Below the pieces are notes generated by a model. That model had not been told where the DNA came from, did no database searches, and worked only from the letters and a program-made list of their open reading frames with translations. From positions 1 through 64,000 of the forward strand of contig JBBTTE010000003.1 of the NCBI GenBank assembly GCA_038064395.1: a stretch of DNA of 64,000 nt, written 5' to 3'. Below are positions 31,625-39,682 of the stretch, piece by piece; position 1 is the stretch's first letter, and every line of letters starts with the position of its first letter. Both the position numbers and the translations under genes were made by a program. Source of the DNA: JBBTTE01 sp038064395 (GTDB taxonomy: Bacteria > Patescibacteriota > Saccharimonadia > Saccharimonadales > UBA4665).

Positions 31625-31653
31625 ATTGTAGCATGAAACCTATGTTTTTACAA
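31625..31653 (-). promoter_or_regulatory. Promoter with TTGTAA and extended -10, predicted leaderless
   Basis: On the minus strand: TTGTAA (31653-31648), 17-base spacer ending TGC, TACAAT (31630-31625), six bases, ATG at 31618. Confidence 0.6.
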
Positions 31654-31656
31654 TAG

Positions 31657-32268
31657 CTAGGCGATGCCGAGAGCAAGTTCGATATCTTGGCGGAAAAGCT
31701 TAAGATCAGAGGTGTCATTGCGTGGAAAGGCGTCGCAGCGATCCTTCACAGCCTTCATATTGAGAGTTGCTGTATCACCGGTGAACTGCATTTCAACAGC
31801 TTCTTCGGTCAAGAATTCCTCGAAAGTCTTCTGATCCTCAGCGCGTTGGCCACGTGATTCAACATTGGCTTGGACTCGGTCGTAGCGGACACGGGGAGCA
31901 GCATCAACCCAAACCATAGTGCCGCCAAGTTCATGAATACGGTTAGCTTCGCCGGGGTTACGAATAGAGGCAATGACTACGCCCGAATAGCGGTCTCTGA
32001 CGGTCTCATATTGCGCCACAGCGGCGTCAACTAACACGCCCAGTCCCAGTTCCCTGCGCCACTCAGCGCTGATGTTGCGCAGGACTTCGCGTTCGACTGG
32101 CAGGCCACGCTTGCGGGCTTCGTTACGAAGTATCTCGGTAACCGAAATGAACAAATAGTTGTGGTTCTCTGCCAGAATCTTACCGACAGTGTCCTTGCCT
32201 GAGCCGTTAGTGCCGGCTAGGCCGATGACCCATAACTTATTGGTGAGTTGCTTACTTGATGTAGTCAT
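31657..32268 (-). CDS. P-loop nucleotide/dephospho-CoA kinase-like protein
   Basis: 203 residues from the ATG at 32268; this choice leaves a 17-base overlap with rpoD, whereas the longest frame would overlap by over 110 bases. The P-loop GLAGTNGSGKDTVG starts about residue 14, and VIASIRNPGEANRI and the lid-like region with DRVQANVESRGQ resemble AAA_17/dephospho-CoA kinase-type enzymes. The substrate cannot be told from the sequence. Cotranscribed with dnaG and rpoD. Confidence 0.7.
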   Translation of the reverse strand: MTTSSKQLTNKLWVIGLAGTNGSGKDTVGKILAENHNYLFISVTEILRNEARKRGLPVEREVLRNISAEWRRELGLGVLVDAAVAQYETVRDRYSGVVIASIRNPGEANRIHELGGTMVWVDAAPRVRYDRVQANVESRGQRAEDQKTFEEFLTEEAVEMQFTGDTATLNMKAVKDRCDAFPRNDTSDLKLFRQDIELALGIA

Positions 32269-33397
32269 GAAGTTTCTTAGCGTCTCGGTGCTTACGCAAC
32301 TTAGCAAGGGCTTTGGCTTCAATTTGACGGATACGTTCGCGAGTAACGGAGAATTCTTGGCCAACTTCTTCTAATGTATGGCTCTTGCCGTCTTCTAGAC
32401 CGAAGCGTAGCTTAAGGATCTTCTGTTCGCGCTCGGTGAGAGCTGATAGCATGTCCTTGACCTGCTCCTTGAGCAGCTGTCCGGTGGCTGATTCCTCGGG
32501 GCTAACGGTATCTTCATCTTCGATGAAGTCAGCTAGAACTGAATCTTCCTCATCGTCACGGATAGAAGCATCAAGCGAACTAATGTCCTGCTTAATCTTC
32601 ATGATGTGTTCGACTTTGTCGACGTCGATTTCCATCTCCTTGGCGATTTCTTCGTTACTTGGTTCGCGGTTGAGTTCTTGAGTCAAGCGACGTTGAGTTC
32701 GTAACAACTTGTTGATGGTTTCGACCATGTGAACTGGAATACGAATCGTGCGTGCTTGGTCAGCAATGGCACGGGTAATAGCTTGGCGAATCCACCAAGT
32801 TGCGTAAGTCGAGAATTTGAAACCCTTGTCAGGATCGAACTTCTCAACGGCACGTAGTAGACCGGTATTGCCCTCTTGGATAAGGTCCAATAGGTCAAGT
32901 CCACGGCCAACATAGCGCTTGGCGATCGAGACTACTAGACGCATGTTAGCTTCGGCCATTTGGTCCTTAGCTTGCTTGTCGCCCGATACAACACGCTGGG
33001 CTAGAGCCAGCTCTTCCTCGGCGTTAAGTAGCGGGATTTTACCGATCTCACGTAGGTACAAGCGAACTGAGTCATCAGCCACGTCATCATCAAGATAGAC
33101 AGGTGTATTGGTGGCAACTTTCTCTTCTTCCTCGTCTTCTGCTTCCCACTCAGCCGTAAACCCAGCCGCGTTGGGCTCAGTTGTGGTGATCTCAAGATTA
33201 AGATCGGCTAGCTCGGTGTATAGAGCATCGAGGATTTCGGCATTCTCTGGAACTTCTGGGATCTTGGCTATGATCTCACGCTGTTCGAGATGACCAACCT
33301 TTTTGGCTTTCTCCAATAGTTTTACTTTTTGTTCGTCAACGGTTAGTGACTGTTCGACAGGCTTGGTGGCCTTAGTCTTTGCTTTAGCTCTTGGCAT
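32252..33397 (-). CDS. rpoD: RNA polymerase primary sigma factor
   Basis: 381 residues. A short region 1.1-like helical domain (25-75) and an acidic linker lead into region 1.2/2 (DDSVRLYLREIGKIPLLNAEEE; QEGNTGLLRAVEKFDPDKGFKFSTYATWWIRQAI), region 3 and region 4 (LTEREQKILKLRFGL, TLEEVGQEFSVTRERIRQIEAKAL). These -10 and -35 readers fit the TTGACA/TATAAT-type promoters in this window. AAAGGAG lies before the ATG, and the start overlaps dnaG by 14 bases. The dnaG-rpoD pairing is the old macromolecular-synthesis operon. Confidence 0.97.
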   Translation of the reverse strand: MPRAKAKTKATKPVEQSLTVDEQKVKLLEKAKKVGHLEQREIIAKIPEVPENAEILDALYTELADLNLEITTTEPNAAGFTAEWEAEDEEEEKVATNTPVYLDDDVADDSVRLYLREIGKIPLLNAEEELALAQRVVSGDKQAKDQMAEANMRLVVSIAKRYVGRGLDLLDLIQEGNTGLLRAVEKFDPDKGFKFSTYATWWIRQAITRAIADQARTIRIPVHMVETINKLLRTQRRLTQELNREPSNEEIAKEMEIDVDKVEHIMKIKQDISSLDASIRDDEEDSVLADFIEDEDTVSPEESATGQLLKEQVKDMLSALTEREQKILKLRFGLEDGKSHTLEEVGQEFSVTRERIRQIEAKALAKLRKHRDAKKLHDYIK

Positions 33398-35156
33398 TAA
33401 CTGCTCCTTTAACTTTGTTGAGTAGTGCGTCGTACTTTTTTACTTGTTCAAGCAGCTTTTGGGTTGTCTTGTCATCGGCGTTTTCGAGTGCTTGAGCTAG
33501 TTTTACTTTTTCGGTTTTTATAAAATTTTCTATCAGTCGTGCCTGCAATCGAGCGGCTTCGTAATGAAGCTCGTTAAGCTCGAGGCCCTGATAAAGTTCC
33601 TCGTAGAGTAATGCTTCTATTTTAACATAATCTGCGAGGTTTTGCACTGCTCCTGCGTCTTTGCCGTCGAAGTCGGGGTTGGCCTTCAAGAAGACAAGCA
33701 GTGCTTGGCCCTCTTCGGTGTACAGCATTTCCTCGGTTATGAGATCAAGGAACTCGCGGAGTGTCCGGCGCATTAACATTAGACCTAGGAAGTTGTCCTG
33801 CAACTTCTTGTGCTCAACAGTAGCACGGTCGGTCTTCTGCGGTTCTGCCTTAACACGACGCCTTACGGTTGGCACGTTGGTGCTGCTGCTTTTGGCAAAC
33901 TTCTGGTCCAGAGCCTCACGACTAACACCCATGGCGTCGGCAATTGCGTTGAGATAATGATCACGCTCAACATCATCAGATAGATTCTTGACCACAGGCA
34001 GTAGAACATCGCTGAATTCCCGCTTACCCTGTGCAGATTCAATGTCTAGTAGTTTGGAGTAACGCTCCATCAACCAGTCCAAGGCATATTGATTCTTAGT
34101 AATTGCTGTTTCCCACAGCTTTGGATCTTGCTTGATAAGTTCGTCGGGATCTTTGCCACTAGGTATATCTATGATGCTAAGGCTGACCTTTACACGAGAC
34201 GCAATCGGAATTGCTCGCTCCGTAGCCGCTACACCGGCCTTATCAGCATCGAAACTCAGTCTTATATCACCAGTAAACCGACTCAATGTCTTGAGGTGAG
34301 GCTCAGTCAGTGCAGTACCAGCCGTAGCCACAACTTGTCTGATACCAGCCTGATGACTAGCTATAACATCAAGATTTCCCTCCACAAGCACCACGAACTT
34401 ACTCTTGCGGATTGTCTCCTTGGCCAGATGCAATCCATATATATGACGGCTCTTGTCGTACAGCACGGTTTGCGGTGTGTTGATGTACTTGGGCGCATTC
34501 GGATCATCATCAAGCTGGCGCGCCGTGAAGCCGATCACTTTGCCCTGTTGATCCTGCAATGGAATCATCAACCGGCCACGGAACATATCCTGAATGCCGC
34601 CCTTGTAGCTCTTGGCACTGAGGCCAGCTTGCTTGATTTCTTCTTCGGTAAAGCCCTTCGTCTTGAGGAAATCTAGTAACGCAGAGCCATTGTTGGGTGC
34701 ATAGCCAAGTTTCCATTCTAGAGCCGTTTCTTTGCTAAACTTGCGCTTGCTGAAGACGTATTCTAGCGCGATTTTGTTCCCCCTGAACTGAACTTGATAA
34801 AAGTGTGCTGCGGACTCTAATAATATATACAGTTTTTCCTTATTCGGACCGTTCGATCGTGGGCTTTGGCTGCGATACTGCTCAATATCTATGCCTGCCT
34901 TGCGCGCTAGCAGCTCTAAGGCACCTTTGAACTCTAGACCTTCGACTTCCATGATGAAGCTGAACATATTTCCACCCCTACCAGATGAGAAATCATGCCA
35001 AATCTGCTTCTCAGGGCTTACCACGAAGCTCGGTGTCTTCTCGTTGCTGAATGGGCTGAGGCCTTTCCAGTTGCGACCAGCCCGTTTGAGCGGCACATAC
35101 TCCCCTATCACATCCTCTATGCTCAGTCGTGATTTAACCTCTTCAACAGCGTCCAT
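33384..35156 (-). CDS. dnaG: DNA primase without the CHC2 zinc ligands
   Basis: 590 residues. TOPRIM catalytic motifs are intact (FVVLVEGNLDVIASHQAG; LSFDADKAG), and the RNA polymerase core (GFTARQLDDDPNAPKYINTPQT) is normal. The N-terminal zinc-finger region keeps the CHC2 frame but not the ligands: GLSPFSNEKTPSF has Ser where Cys and His belong, and WHDFSSGRGGNMFSF has lost the next two Cys. I see no Cys at all in the protein. Zinc-independent template binding is therefore likely. The C-terminal helicase-binding region is divergent. Confidence 0.94.
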   Translation of the reverse strand: MDAVEEVKSRLSIEDVIGEYVPLKRAGRNWKGLSPFSNEKTPSFVVSPEKQIWHDFSSGRGGNMFSFIMEVEGLEFKGALELLARKAGIDIEQYRSQSPRSNGPNKEKLYILLESAAHFYQVQFRGNKIALEYVFSKRKFSKETALEWKLGYAPNNGSALLDFLKTKGFTEEEIKQAGLSAKSYKGGIQDMFRGRLMIPLQDQQGKVIGFTARQLDDDPNAPKYINTPQTVLYDKSRHIYGLHLAKETIRKSKFVVLVEGNLDVIASHQAGIRQVVATAGTALTEPHLKTLSRFTGDIRLSFDADKAGVAATERAIPIASRVKVSLSIIDIPSGKDPDELIKQDPKLWETAITKNQYALDWLMERYSKLLDIESAQGKREFSDVLLPVVKNLSDDVERDHYLNAIADAMGVSREALDQKFAKSSSTNVPTVRRRVKAEPQKTDRATVEHKKLQDNFLGLMLMRRTLREFLDLITEEMLYTEEGQALLVFLKANPDFDGKDAGAVQNLADYVKIEALLYEELYQGLELNELHYEAARLQARLIENFIKTEKVKLAQALENADDKTTQKLLEQVKKYDALLNKVKGAVNAKS

Positions 35157-35239
35157 ACCTCTAGCTTATAGTGAATGTCCCGTAGTGCATAGCATAAGGA
35201 TATTCAAACTTGGGTACGAGCTTATGGTTTAATTAGGGT

Positions 35240-36277
35240 ATGGTAATGCAATCATCTAGGGATCGAAGTACCCGCATACCGGCCAGTGCTCAACGAGCCA
35301 TGGATCGTCAAATGCAACGTTCTATGCCGGCTCACCTCAAGAAATATCAGAATGGTAGTGGCTACGTGCCTCAACACGCCCAGAAAGCCATCATGCAGCA
35401 CATGGAGAAGACTATGCCGGCTCACCTCAAGAAATACTCCGGTGCGTACGTCCAACAAAACATGGTGATGCCGAATGTAACGGCCTCTGTCGCTGCGCAC
35501 AATATGAGTGCGGCGCAGCCTATTGTTACCTCGGCGGCGCAATTCACCCCGCACGCTCCAACTAGCGTAGGCTCACAGCCAGACATGTTTCATCCTGATG
35601 CGGCTCAAGTTCCAGCTCCTGATCAGAATAACGTTCAGCAGCCAGCACCTCCAGACCCGAACGCACCTGCTCCGTCTCCATTCGATCACCCTGTTCAACC
35701 TTATGATTTCATCATGAGCCCTGAAAAACCCAACCGCAAATTCAATCTGCCTGGTGCTAATTCATCGATCTTTGTACGCATCGCACTATTTGGCGGTGGC
35801 CTAGTTGCACTTCTGGTCATCTTTTCGCTCGTCAAAGGCCTTGTTACTAAGCAGCCCGACCTTGCGTCATTCGTTACGATCGCCCAAGATCAACAAGCTC
35901 TCATTCATCTGATTAACAACGCCGAGGATCAGAAAGATTTAACCTCAGCTAACCAAAACTTTGTAGCCACTTCTAGTCTCACTCTGCCAAGTAATCAATC
36001 TCAAATTGTTAGTTATCTTGCCAAGAACGGCCACAAAATCGAATCCAAAACTCTTGTCCTCAGAATCAGCCAATCAACTGATGCACAACTCGAGGCAGCA
36101 GCAGCGGCGGCAACATACAATCAGACTTTTAGGGACATTATAAGCACCAAGCTCGATGCCTACAGCAGTGATCTTAAGCAAACCTACGATCAAACCAGTG
36201 GCACAAAAGGCAAAGCTATTCTCAGTGATCTTTACGACCAGACAGACCTGTTGAAGCAACAGCTCGAGGCCAATTAG
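35240..36277 (+). CDS. Membrane-anchored protein with N-terminal MPAHLKKY repeats
   Basis: 345 residues. Residues about 10-70 contain two copies of a 35-residue unit ending MPAHLKKY, with a near-identical DNA core (ATGCCGGCTCACCTCAAGAA). A Pro/Gln/Ala-rich linker (about 75-165) precedes one membrane segment (about 178-200), and the rest is an outer alpha-helical domain rich in Gln, Asp and Asn. TTTAAT ends 6 bases before the ATG, which fits the leaderless pattern. The repeat unit may be a cytoplasmic binding module. Family not recognised. Confidence 0.65.
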   Translation: MVMQSSRDRSTRIPASAQRAMDRQMQRSMPAHLKKYQNGSGYVPQHAQKAIMQHMEKTMPAHLKKYSGAYVQQNMVMPNVTASVAAHNMSAAQPIVTSAAQFTPHAPTSVGSQPDMFHPDAAQVPAPDQNNVQQPAPPDPNAPAPSPFDHPVQPYDFIMSPEKPNRKFNLPGANSSIFVRIALFGGGLVALLVIFSLVKGLVTKQPDLASFVTIAQDQQALIHLINNAEDQKDLTSANQNFVATSSLTLPSNQSQIVSYLAKNGHKIESKTLVLRISQSTDAQLEAAAAAATYNQTFRDIISTKLDAYSSDLKQTYDQTSGTKGKAILSDLYDQTDLLKQQLEAN

Positions 36278-36588
36278 GTCACAAGGTCATAGCTATGGCG
36301 GATCAGGCCTTGAACTTCTTCCCAGGGCAGCTGGCCACTTAGAACCATGCTGTTCCAGTGTTTCTTGTTCAGGTGATAGCCCGGCATGACTTCATCATAT
36401 TTTTCGCGTAGGGTGACTGCTAGCTCTGGGTCGCACTTAAGACTCAACCTTACGGGATCCTTACCTTCGCTTATCAGAGCAAACATCTTGTCACCCGACT
36501 TATAGACAGCCACATCTTTGCCAAAAGGATAGTCCAATCGGGCGTTTGGCATGCTAAGAATGTAGTCTTCGACTGTTTTGTGATTCAT
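36274..36588 (-). CDS. MmcQ/YjbR family protein
   Basis: 104 residues. The YjbR pattern is clear: DYPFGKDVAVYKSGDKMFAL, LSLKCDPELAVTLREKY, VMPGYHLNKKHWNSMVL, and a C-terminal helix with IRHSYDLV. The fold is a double-wing DNA-binding type; the function is not known. A TACAAT lies 8 bases before the ATG. The stop overlaps the stop of the convergent membrane protein gene. Confidence 0.85.
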   Translation of the reverse strand: MNHKTVEDYILSMPNARLDYPFGKDVAVYKSGDKMFALISEGKDPVRLSLKCDPELAVTLREKYDEVMPGYHLNKKHWNSMVLSGQLPWEEVQGLIRHSYDLVT

Positions 36589-36612
36589 TATCTGTTATTG
36601 TATCAAACTTAA

Positions 36613-36695
36613 GCATATTACACACCATTTTTGCCTTAAGCATAAGAGTTGATACAATATACTTTACAATCTTGCATATTTAGTGTAATATGCAA
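36613..36695. repeat. Inverted repeat cluster upstream of the LPNTG gene
   Basis: GCATATTACAC (36613-36623) is repeated in inverse as GTGTAATATGC (36683-36693). The second site is part of a larger palindrome TTGCATATT-N6-AATATGCAA (36672-36695). A related CTTAAGCATA copy lies at 36636-36645. The cluster lies between divergent transcription units and looks like a regulator binding region. Confidence 0.5.
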
Positions 36696-36761
36696 ATAGT
36701 CTAGAACTTATAGGGGTGTCACCTCTTGGGAAATCTAGGTGCTAAGTTAAGGGAGAGAGTT

Positions 36762-36929
36762 ATGTATAAAGGCGGTTTAGGCGCGGGTGTAGCTACAGTT
36801 ACTACCGGCGGCGCACTTATCCTACCAAACACTGGTAGCAGTCTGATTATAAACTTGGCTCTATCTGTAGGCGCAGGCCTATTAGTATGGGGTTTTGTTT
36901 ACACTCGTACTCAGACAACCAACAAATAA
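36762..36929 (+). CDS. Small LPNTG cell-wall-anchor protein
   Basis: 55 residues from the ATG at 36762, supported by GGGAGAG 6 bases upstream; the TTG at 36726 has no such site. The whole protein is a short Gly-rich N-terminus, LPNTG at residues 21-25, a hydrophobic helix (about 28-48) and a positive tail. This is a sortase sorting signal with almost nothing in front of it. A sortase lies 2 kb downstream (38925-39635). A good cis terminator-like hairpin pair follows at 36945-36999. Confidence 0.75.
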   Translation: MYKGGLGAGVATVTTGGALILPNTGSSLIINLALSVGAGLLVWGFVYTRTQTTNK

Positions 36930-36933
36930 ATTT

Positions 36934-37827
36934 ATGAAGAAAAAGCGTCCAAGTGATCCTTGGACGCAAACGATAAAGCGAGGGTTTGCCTCGCTTTTTG
37001 TTTGTGTCTTCGTGCTTGTTCTGCCATTTCTGTTTATTAAGCAGTGGCGGGCTGATTTAGGCCTGCTTGAAACCAACAAGGCCACTCCCTTGCCTGCGTT
37101 TATCCAACGGCCAGCCGACACTGATCAGCCAACTAAGATATTCGAAGAACCACTGATTAGTATTACCTTCGATGACGGCTGGGAAACGGATTATAGTGTT
37201 GCTGCACCTCTGTTAATGAAAGATGGTATTCGCTCAACTCACTATATAGTTACTGGACTTCTGGGTGATCCTGCTTACATGAGTCTGGATCAAGTTAAGG
37301 CGCTCAAAGGCAGTGGCCAGCAAGTTGCCTGTCACACGGTTACCCATCCTGATCTGACCAAGATTGACGCCACTCAACTCAACAATGAGCTAGAAGGTTG
37401 CCGTAAATTCTTCCTACAGGAAGATCTTGGCGACACCAAGGATTTCGCCGCACCTTACGGCCACACCAATCAAGCGGCAACAGCTGCCATTAATCACTTC
37501 TTCAGGTCAGCACGCAATACCGACGGTGATCTGAGCAACGACGTTACTGATGCTGACGTCAACTTACCCTCTAACTTCAACGTGCATAACGTCATAGGTG
37601 TCACAGTTCGCAGCACTACAACTATTGCTGAACTTCAGCAGGCCGTACAATACGCAACCGAGCACAAAGCATGGCTAGTGCTCACCTACCACCAAGCCGA
37701 AGAAGAGGGTTCTAAGTTCAGCCTCAGCAGCCGAAGCCTTAAGAAACAGCTAGATTATCTCAGCAGCACATCAATTCGCATCGTAACGGTTGGTAAAGTC
37801 ATGGATGACTTAGAAAGGTCTAACTAG
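36934..37827 (+). CDS. Membrane-anchored polysaccharide deacetylase (NodB/CE4)
   Basis: 297 residues. Start at the ATG 5 bases after the LPNTG stop. An N-terminal membrane anchor (about 15-36) precedes the NodB domain: ITFDDGWETDYS holds the two Asp residues, CHTVTHPDL holds the metal-binding His pair, and YHQAEEEG sits near the end. CE4 enzymes deacetylate N-acetylated polysaccharides outside the membrane. The following GT2 gene suggests action on poly-N-acetylglucosamine. The first 25 codons contain two strong hairpins, the second with a T-tract. Confidence 0.88.
   Translation: MKKKRPSDPWTQTIKRGFASLFVCVFVLVLPFLFIKQWRADLGLLETNKATPLPAFIQRPADTDQPTKIFEEPLISITFDDGWETDYSVAAPLLMKDGIRSTHYIVTGLLGDPAYMSLDQVKALKGSGQQVACHTVTHPDLTKIDATQLNNELEGCRKFFLQEDLGDTKDFAAPYGHTNQAATAAINHFFRSARNTDGDLSNDVTDADVNLPSNFNVHNVIGVTVRSTTTIAELQQAVQYATEHKAWLVLTYHQAEEEGSKFSLSSRSLKKQLDYLSSTSIRIVTVGKVMDDLERSN
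36945..36999 (+). terminator. Tandem hairpins with T-tract inside the deacetylase start
   Basis: Hairpin 1: GCGTCCAAG (36945-36953) with CTTGGACGC (36959-36967), 5-base loop. Hairpin 2: AAAGCGAGG (36975-36983) with CCTCGCTTT (36989-36997), 5-base loop, followed by a TTTTT run to 36999. The second has the A-tract/stem/T-tract form of an intrinsic terminator, yet both lie inside the deacetylase coding sequence (codons 4-22). Confidence 0.6.
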
Positions 37828-37836
37828 GTCACCTCT

Positions 37837-38928
37837 ATGAAAGCCCTCACTCCAGAGACAAAACGTACATATATCCGCAAAATGGCACTACTTATTGCTG
37901 GATACAATGAAGAACTTGTTATCGAACGGACAATCCGTTCAGCTATTAGAGCAGGTATGAAACCAAGGGATATCTACGTTGTAGACGATAACTCCGATGA
38001 TGCAACTAGCAAGATTGCCCGTGGCATTCTAGGCAAAACCAATGTTTGCCGTGTCAGGCGCAGCGGTAAGGGTCTCGCGCTCACTAAGGCTACTAAGAAA
38101 TTCAGTCTAACCGAACGCTACGAGTGGGTTCATATTGCTGACGCTGACGGTGCTTTTGCACCTGATTACTTCTATGTATTCCGTCGCAAGCTAAGACCCA
38201 AATACGCCGCTGCCACTGGTTATATTAAGAGCCTGCCTGGCTATAGCGTTAGTCAGTTCCGTGTCTATGAATATACTGTTGGAATGGAAATCCACCGCCG
38301 CTTCCAAGCCTTGGCTCATACCGTTTCGGTCATTCCTGGTCCAACTTCTTGCTTCCGTTCGGACGTCTTCGCCAAGCTGAACTTCGATAATAAGACTTTG
38401 ACCGAAGATTTCGACGTAACCTTGCAACTACATAGGCAGAAACTCGGCAAAGTCCAGTTTATCCCCGATGCCGTGGCCTACACTCAAGACCCCCGCAGTG
38501 TGAGTGACTTTGTTAAACAAATAACTCGCTGGAACCGTGGCGTTCTTCAGGGCTCACGGCGTCACAATATCGGCCTCAGAGCACAGCGTATCGACGCCTA
38601 CCTGACGTATCAAATCGTTCAGAACCTGTTCTTCTTCTTCAATTACGCAGTTATTATGCCCTACATTGCCTTCAAGCGGCACTCCCCGGCTCTACTGGCT
38701 ACGCTTTTTCTGCTTGATGTCATTACTACTTTCGCAGTGTCATTCATAGTTAGTTGGCGATCTAAGCGCTGGGATATCCTCAGCGCCTTCCCACAGATCT
38801 ATATCCTGCGCTGGGTTACGTTGTTCGTCTTCTTGCAGGCCTTCGTAGAGATTATGCTGTTACAGCGCTTCCGCGCCACCGATGGAATGTGGAGCACTAG
38901 TGGCAAGCGTTATAAGTTCAGTACTTAG
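37837..38928 (+). CDS. Processive family 2 glycosyltransferase (PgaC/BcsA-like)
   Basis: 363 residues. An N-terminal GT-A domain has LLIAGYNEELVIERTI, the UDP-binding VVDDNSDD, the HIADADGAF DxD motif, TED, and the QITRW acceptor motif of processive beta-glycan synthases. Three or four C-terminal membrane segments (about 250-345) could form the export channel. Together with the upstream deacetylase it resembles the synthase plus deacetylase core of PNAG (pga/ica) systems. Confidence 0.85.
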   Translation: MKALTPETKRTYIRKMALLIAGYNEELVIERTIRSAIRAGMKPRDIYVVDDNSDDATSKIARGILGKTNVCRVRRSGKGLALTKATKKFSLTERYEWVHIADADGAFAPDYFYVFRRKLRPKYAAATGYIKSLPGYSVSQFRVYEYTVGMEIHRRFQALAHTVSVIPGPTSCFRSDVFAKLNFDNKTLTEDFDVTLQLHRQKLGKVQFIPDAVAYTQDPRSVSDFVKQITRWNRGVLQGSRRHNIGLRAQRIDAYLTYQIVQNLFFFFNYAVIMPYIAFKRHSPALLATLFLLDVITTFAVSFIVSWRSKRWDILSAFPQIYILRWVTLFVFLQAFVEIMLLQRFRATDGMWSTSGKRYKFST

Positions 38929-39635
38929 TTGCCCGGTAGCGTAGCTGCAGAATCACTTACGGATGTGTGTCGAGGCTGATTAGTCTCAGGTGATGGTCTT
39001 AGTTGGCGAGCATGAACAACTAATCGGTTTTTGCTAGTGCCGACTGGCGTGCAAGTAATTAGTAGTAGTTCGGACTTGTCAGTTTGCTTAAGCACCGACA
39101 TATTAGTCGGACTAACGACTTGGCTACCAGTGACTTCATATAGATAGCGAGTACCGTGATAATCAAGTAATACAGTATCGCCTGCCTTCAGCTTGTCTAG
39201 TAGTGTAAATACGAACTTATAGCTGCCTGGTGCCCATGACAAACCACTTGAATGGCCAAATATAGCCACACTGCCAACTTCGCCTGGGAGAGCTGTAGAG
39301 CCGTAGTGAACAACTCCGTTACGTAGTGCATACTCAATGTCACTATTATTTGTGCTCGGCTCAAGGATAATCGGTGCTTTGACGCCGATCGAAGTAATAG
39401 TAAGCTCCGCTTTATCACTGTTAGCAGCAGCGGCACTCGGTGAGGCACTTGTGCCAAGATTCGGCATATAACGGCTAATGTAGTGGGTACTCTGGGCTTG
39501 TAGTAGCGGGAAGTTCAATAGACCGTAGACTAGCAACATTGCACCAATACCGATCATTGGTGGAACAATATGTTGTCTGAACGAAAACTTCACAAAAGTC
39601 TTAGTGACAGACATGGTACCAGCTCTTTGTGACAT
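38925..39635 (-). CDS. Sortase
   Basis: 236 residues. One N-terminal membrane helix (about 20-40) precedes the sortase beta barrel. The catalytic triad is visible: His in IFGHSS, Cys in LLLITCTPVG and Arg in KNRLVVHAR. Sortases cleave LPxTG between Thr and Gly and link the protein to the cell wall. The LPNTG protein at 36762 is a likely substrate. The gene has its own TATAAT 9 bases before the ATG; a later ATG (MSVTKTF) is possible. It overlaps the GT2 stop by 4 bases. Confidence 0.93.
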   Translation of the reverse strand: MSQRAGTMSVTKTFVKFSFRQHIVPPMIGIGAMLLVYGLLNFPLLQAQSTHYISRYMPNLGTSASPSAAAANSDKAELTITSIGVKAPIILEPSTNNSDIEYALRNGVVHYGSTALPGEVGSVAIFGHSSGLSWAPGSYKFVFTLLDKLKAGDTVLLDYHGTRYLYEVTGSQVVSPTNMSVLKQTDKSELLLITCTPVGTSKNRLVVHARQLRPSPETNQPRHTSVSDSAATLPGN

Positions 39636-39682
39636 AATGTTGTGATTATATCACTTTATTGATTAATTATCAATAGACGGTT

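Noticed and set aside
32269..32364. N-terminal extension of the kinase-like gene
   Set aside because: It would overlap rpoD by more than 110 bases; the ATG at 32268 gives a normal 17-base overlap.
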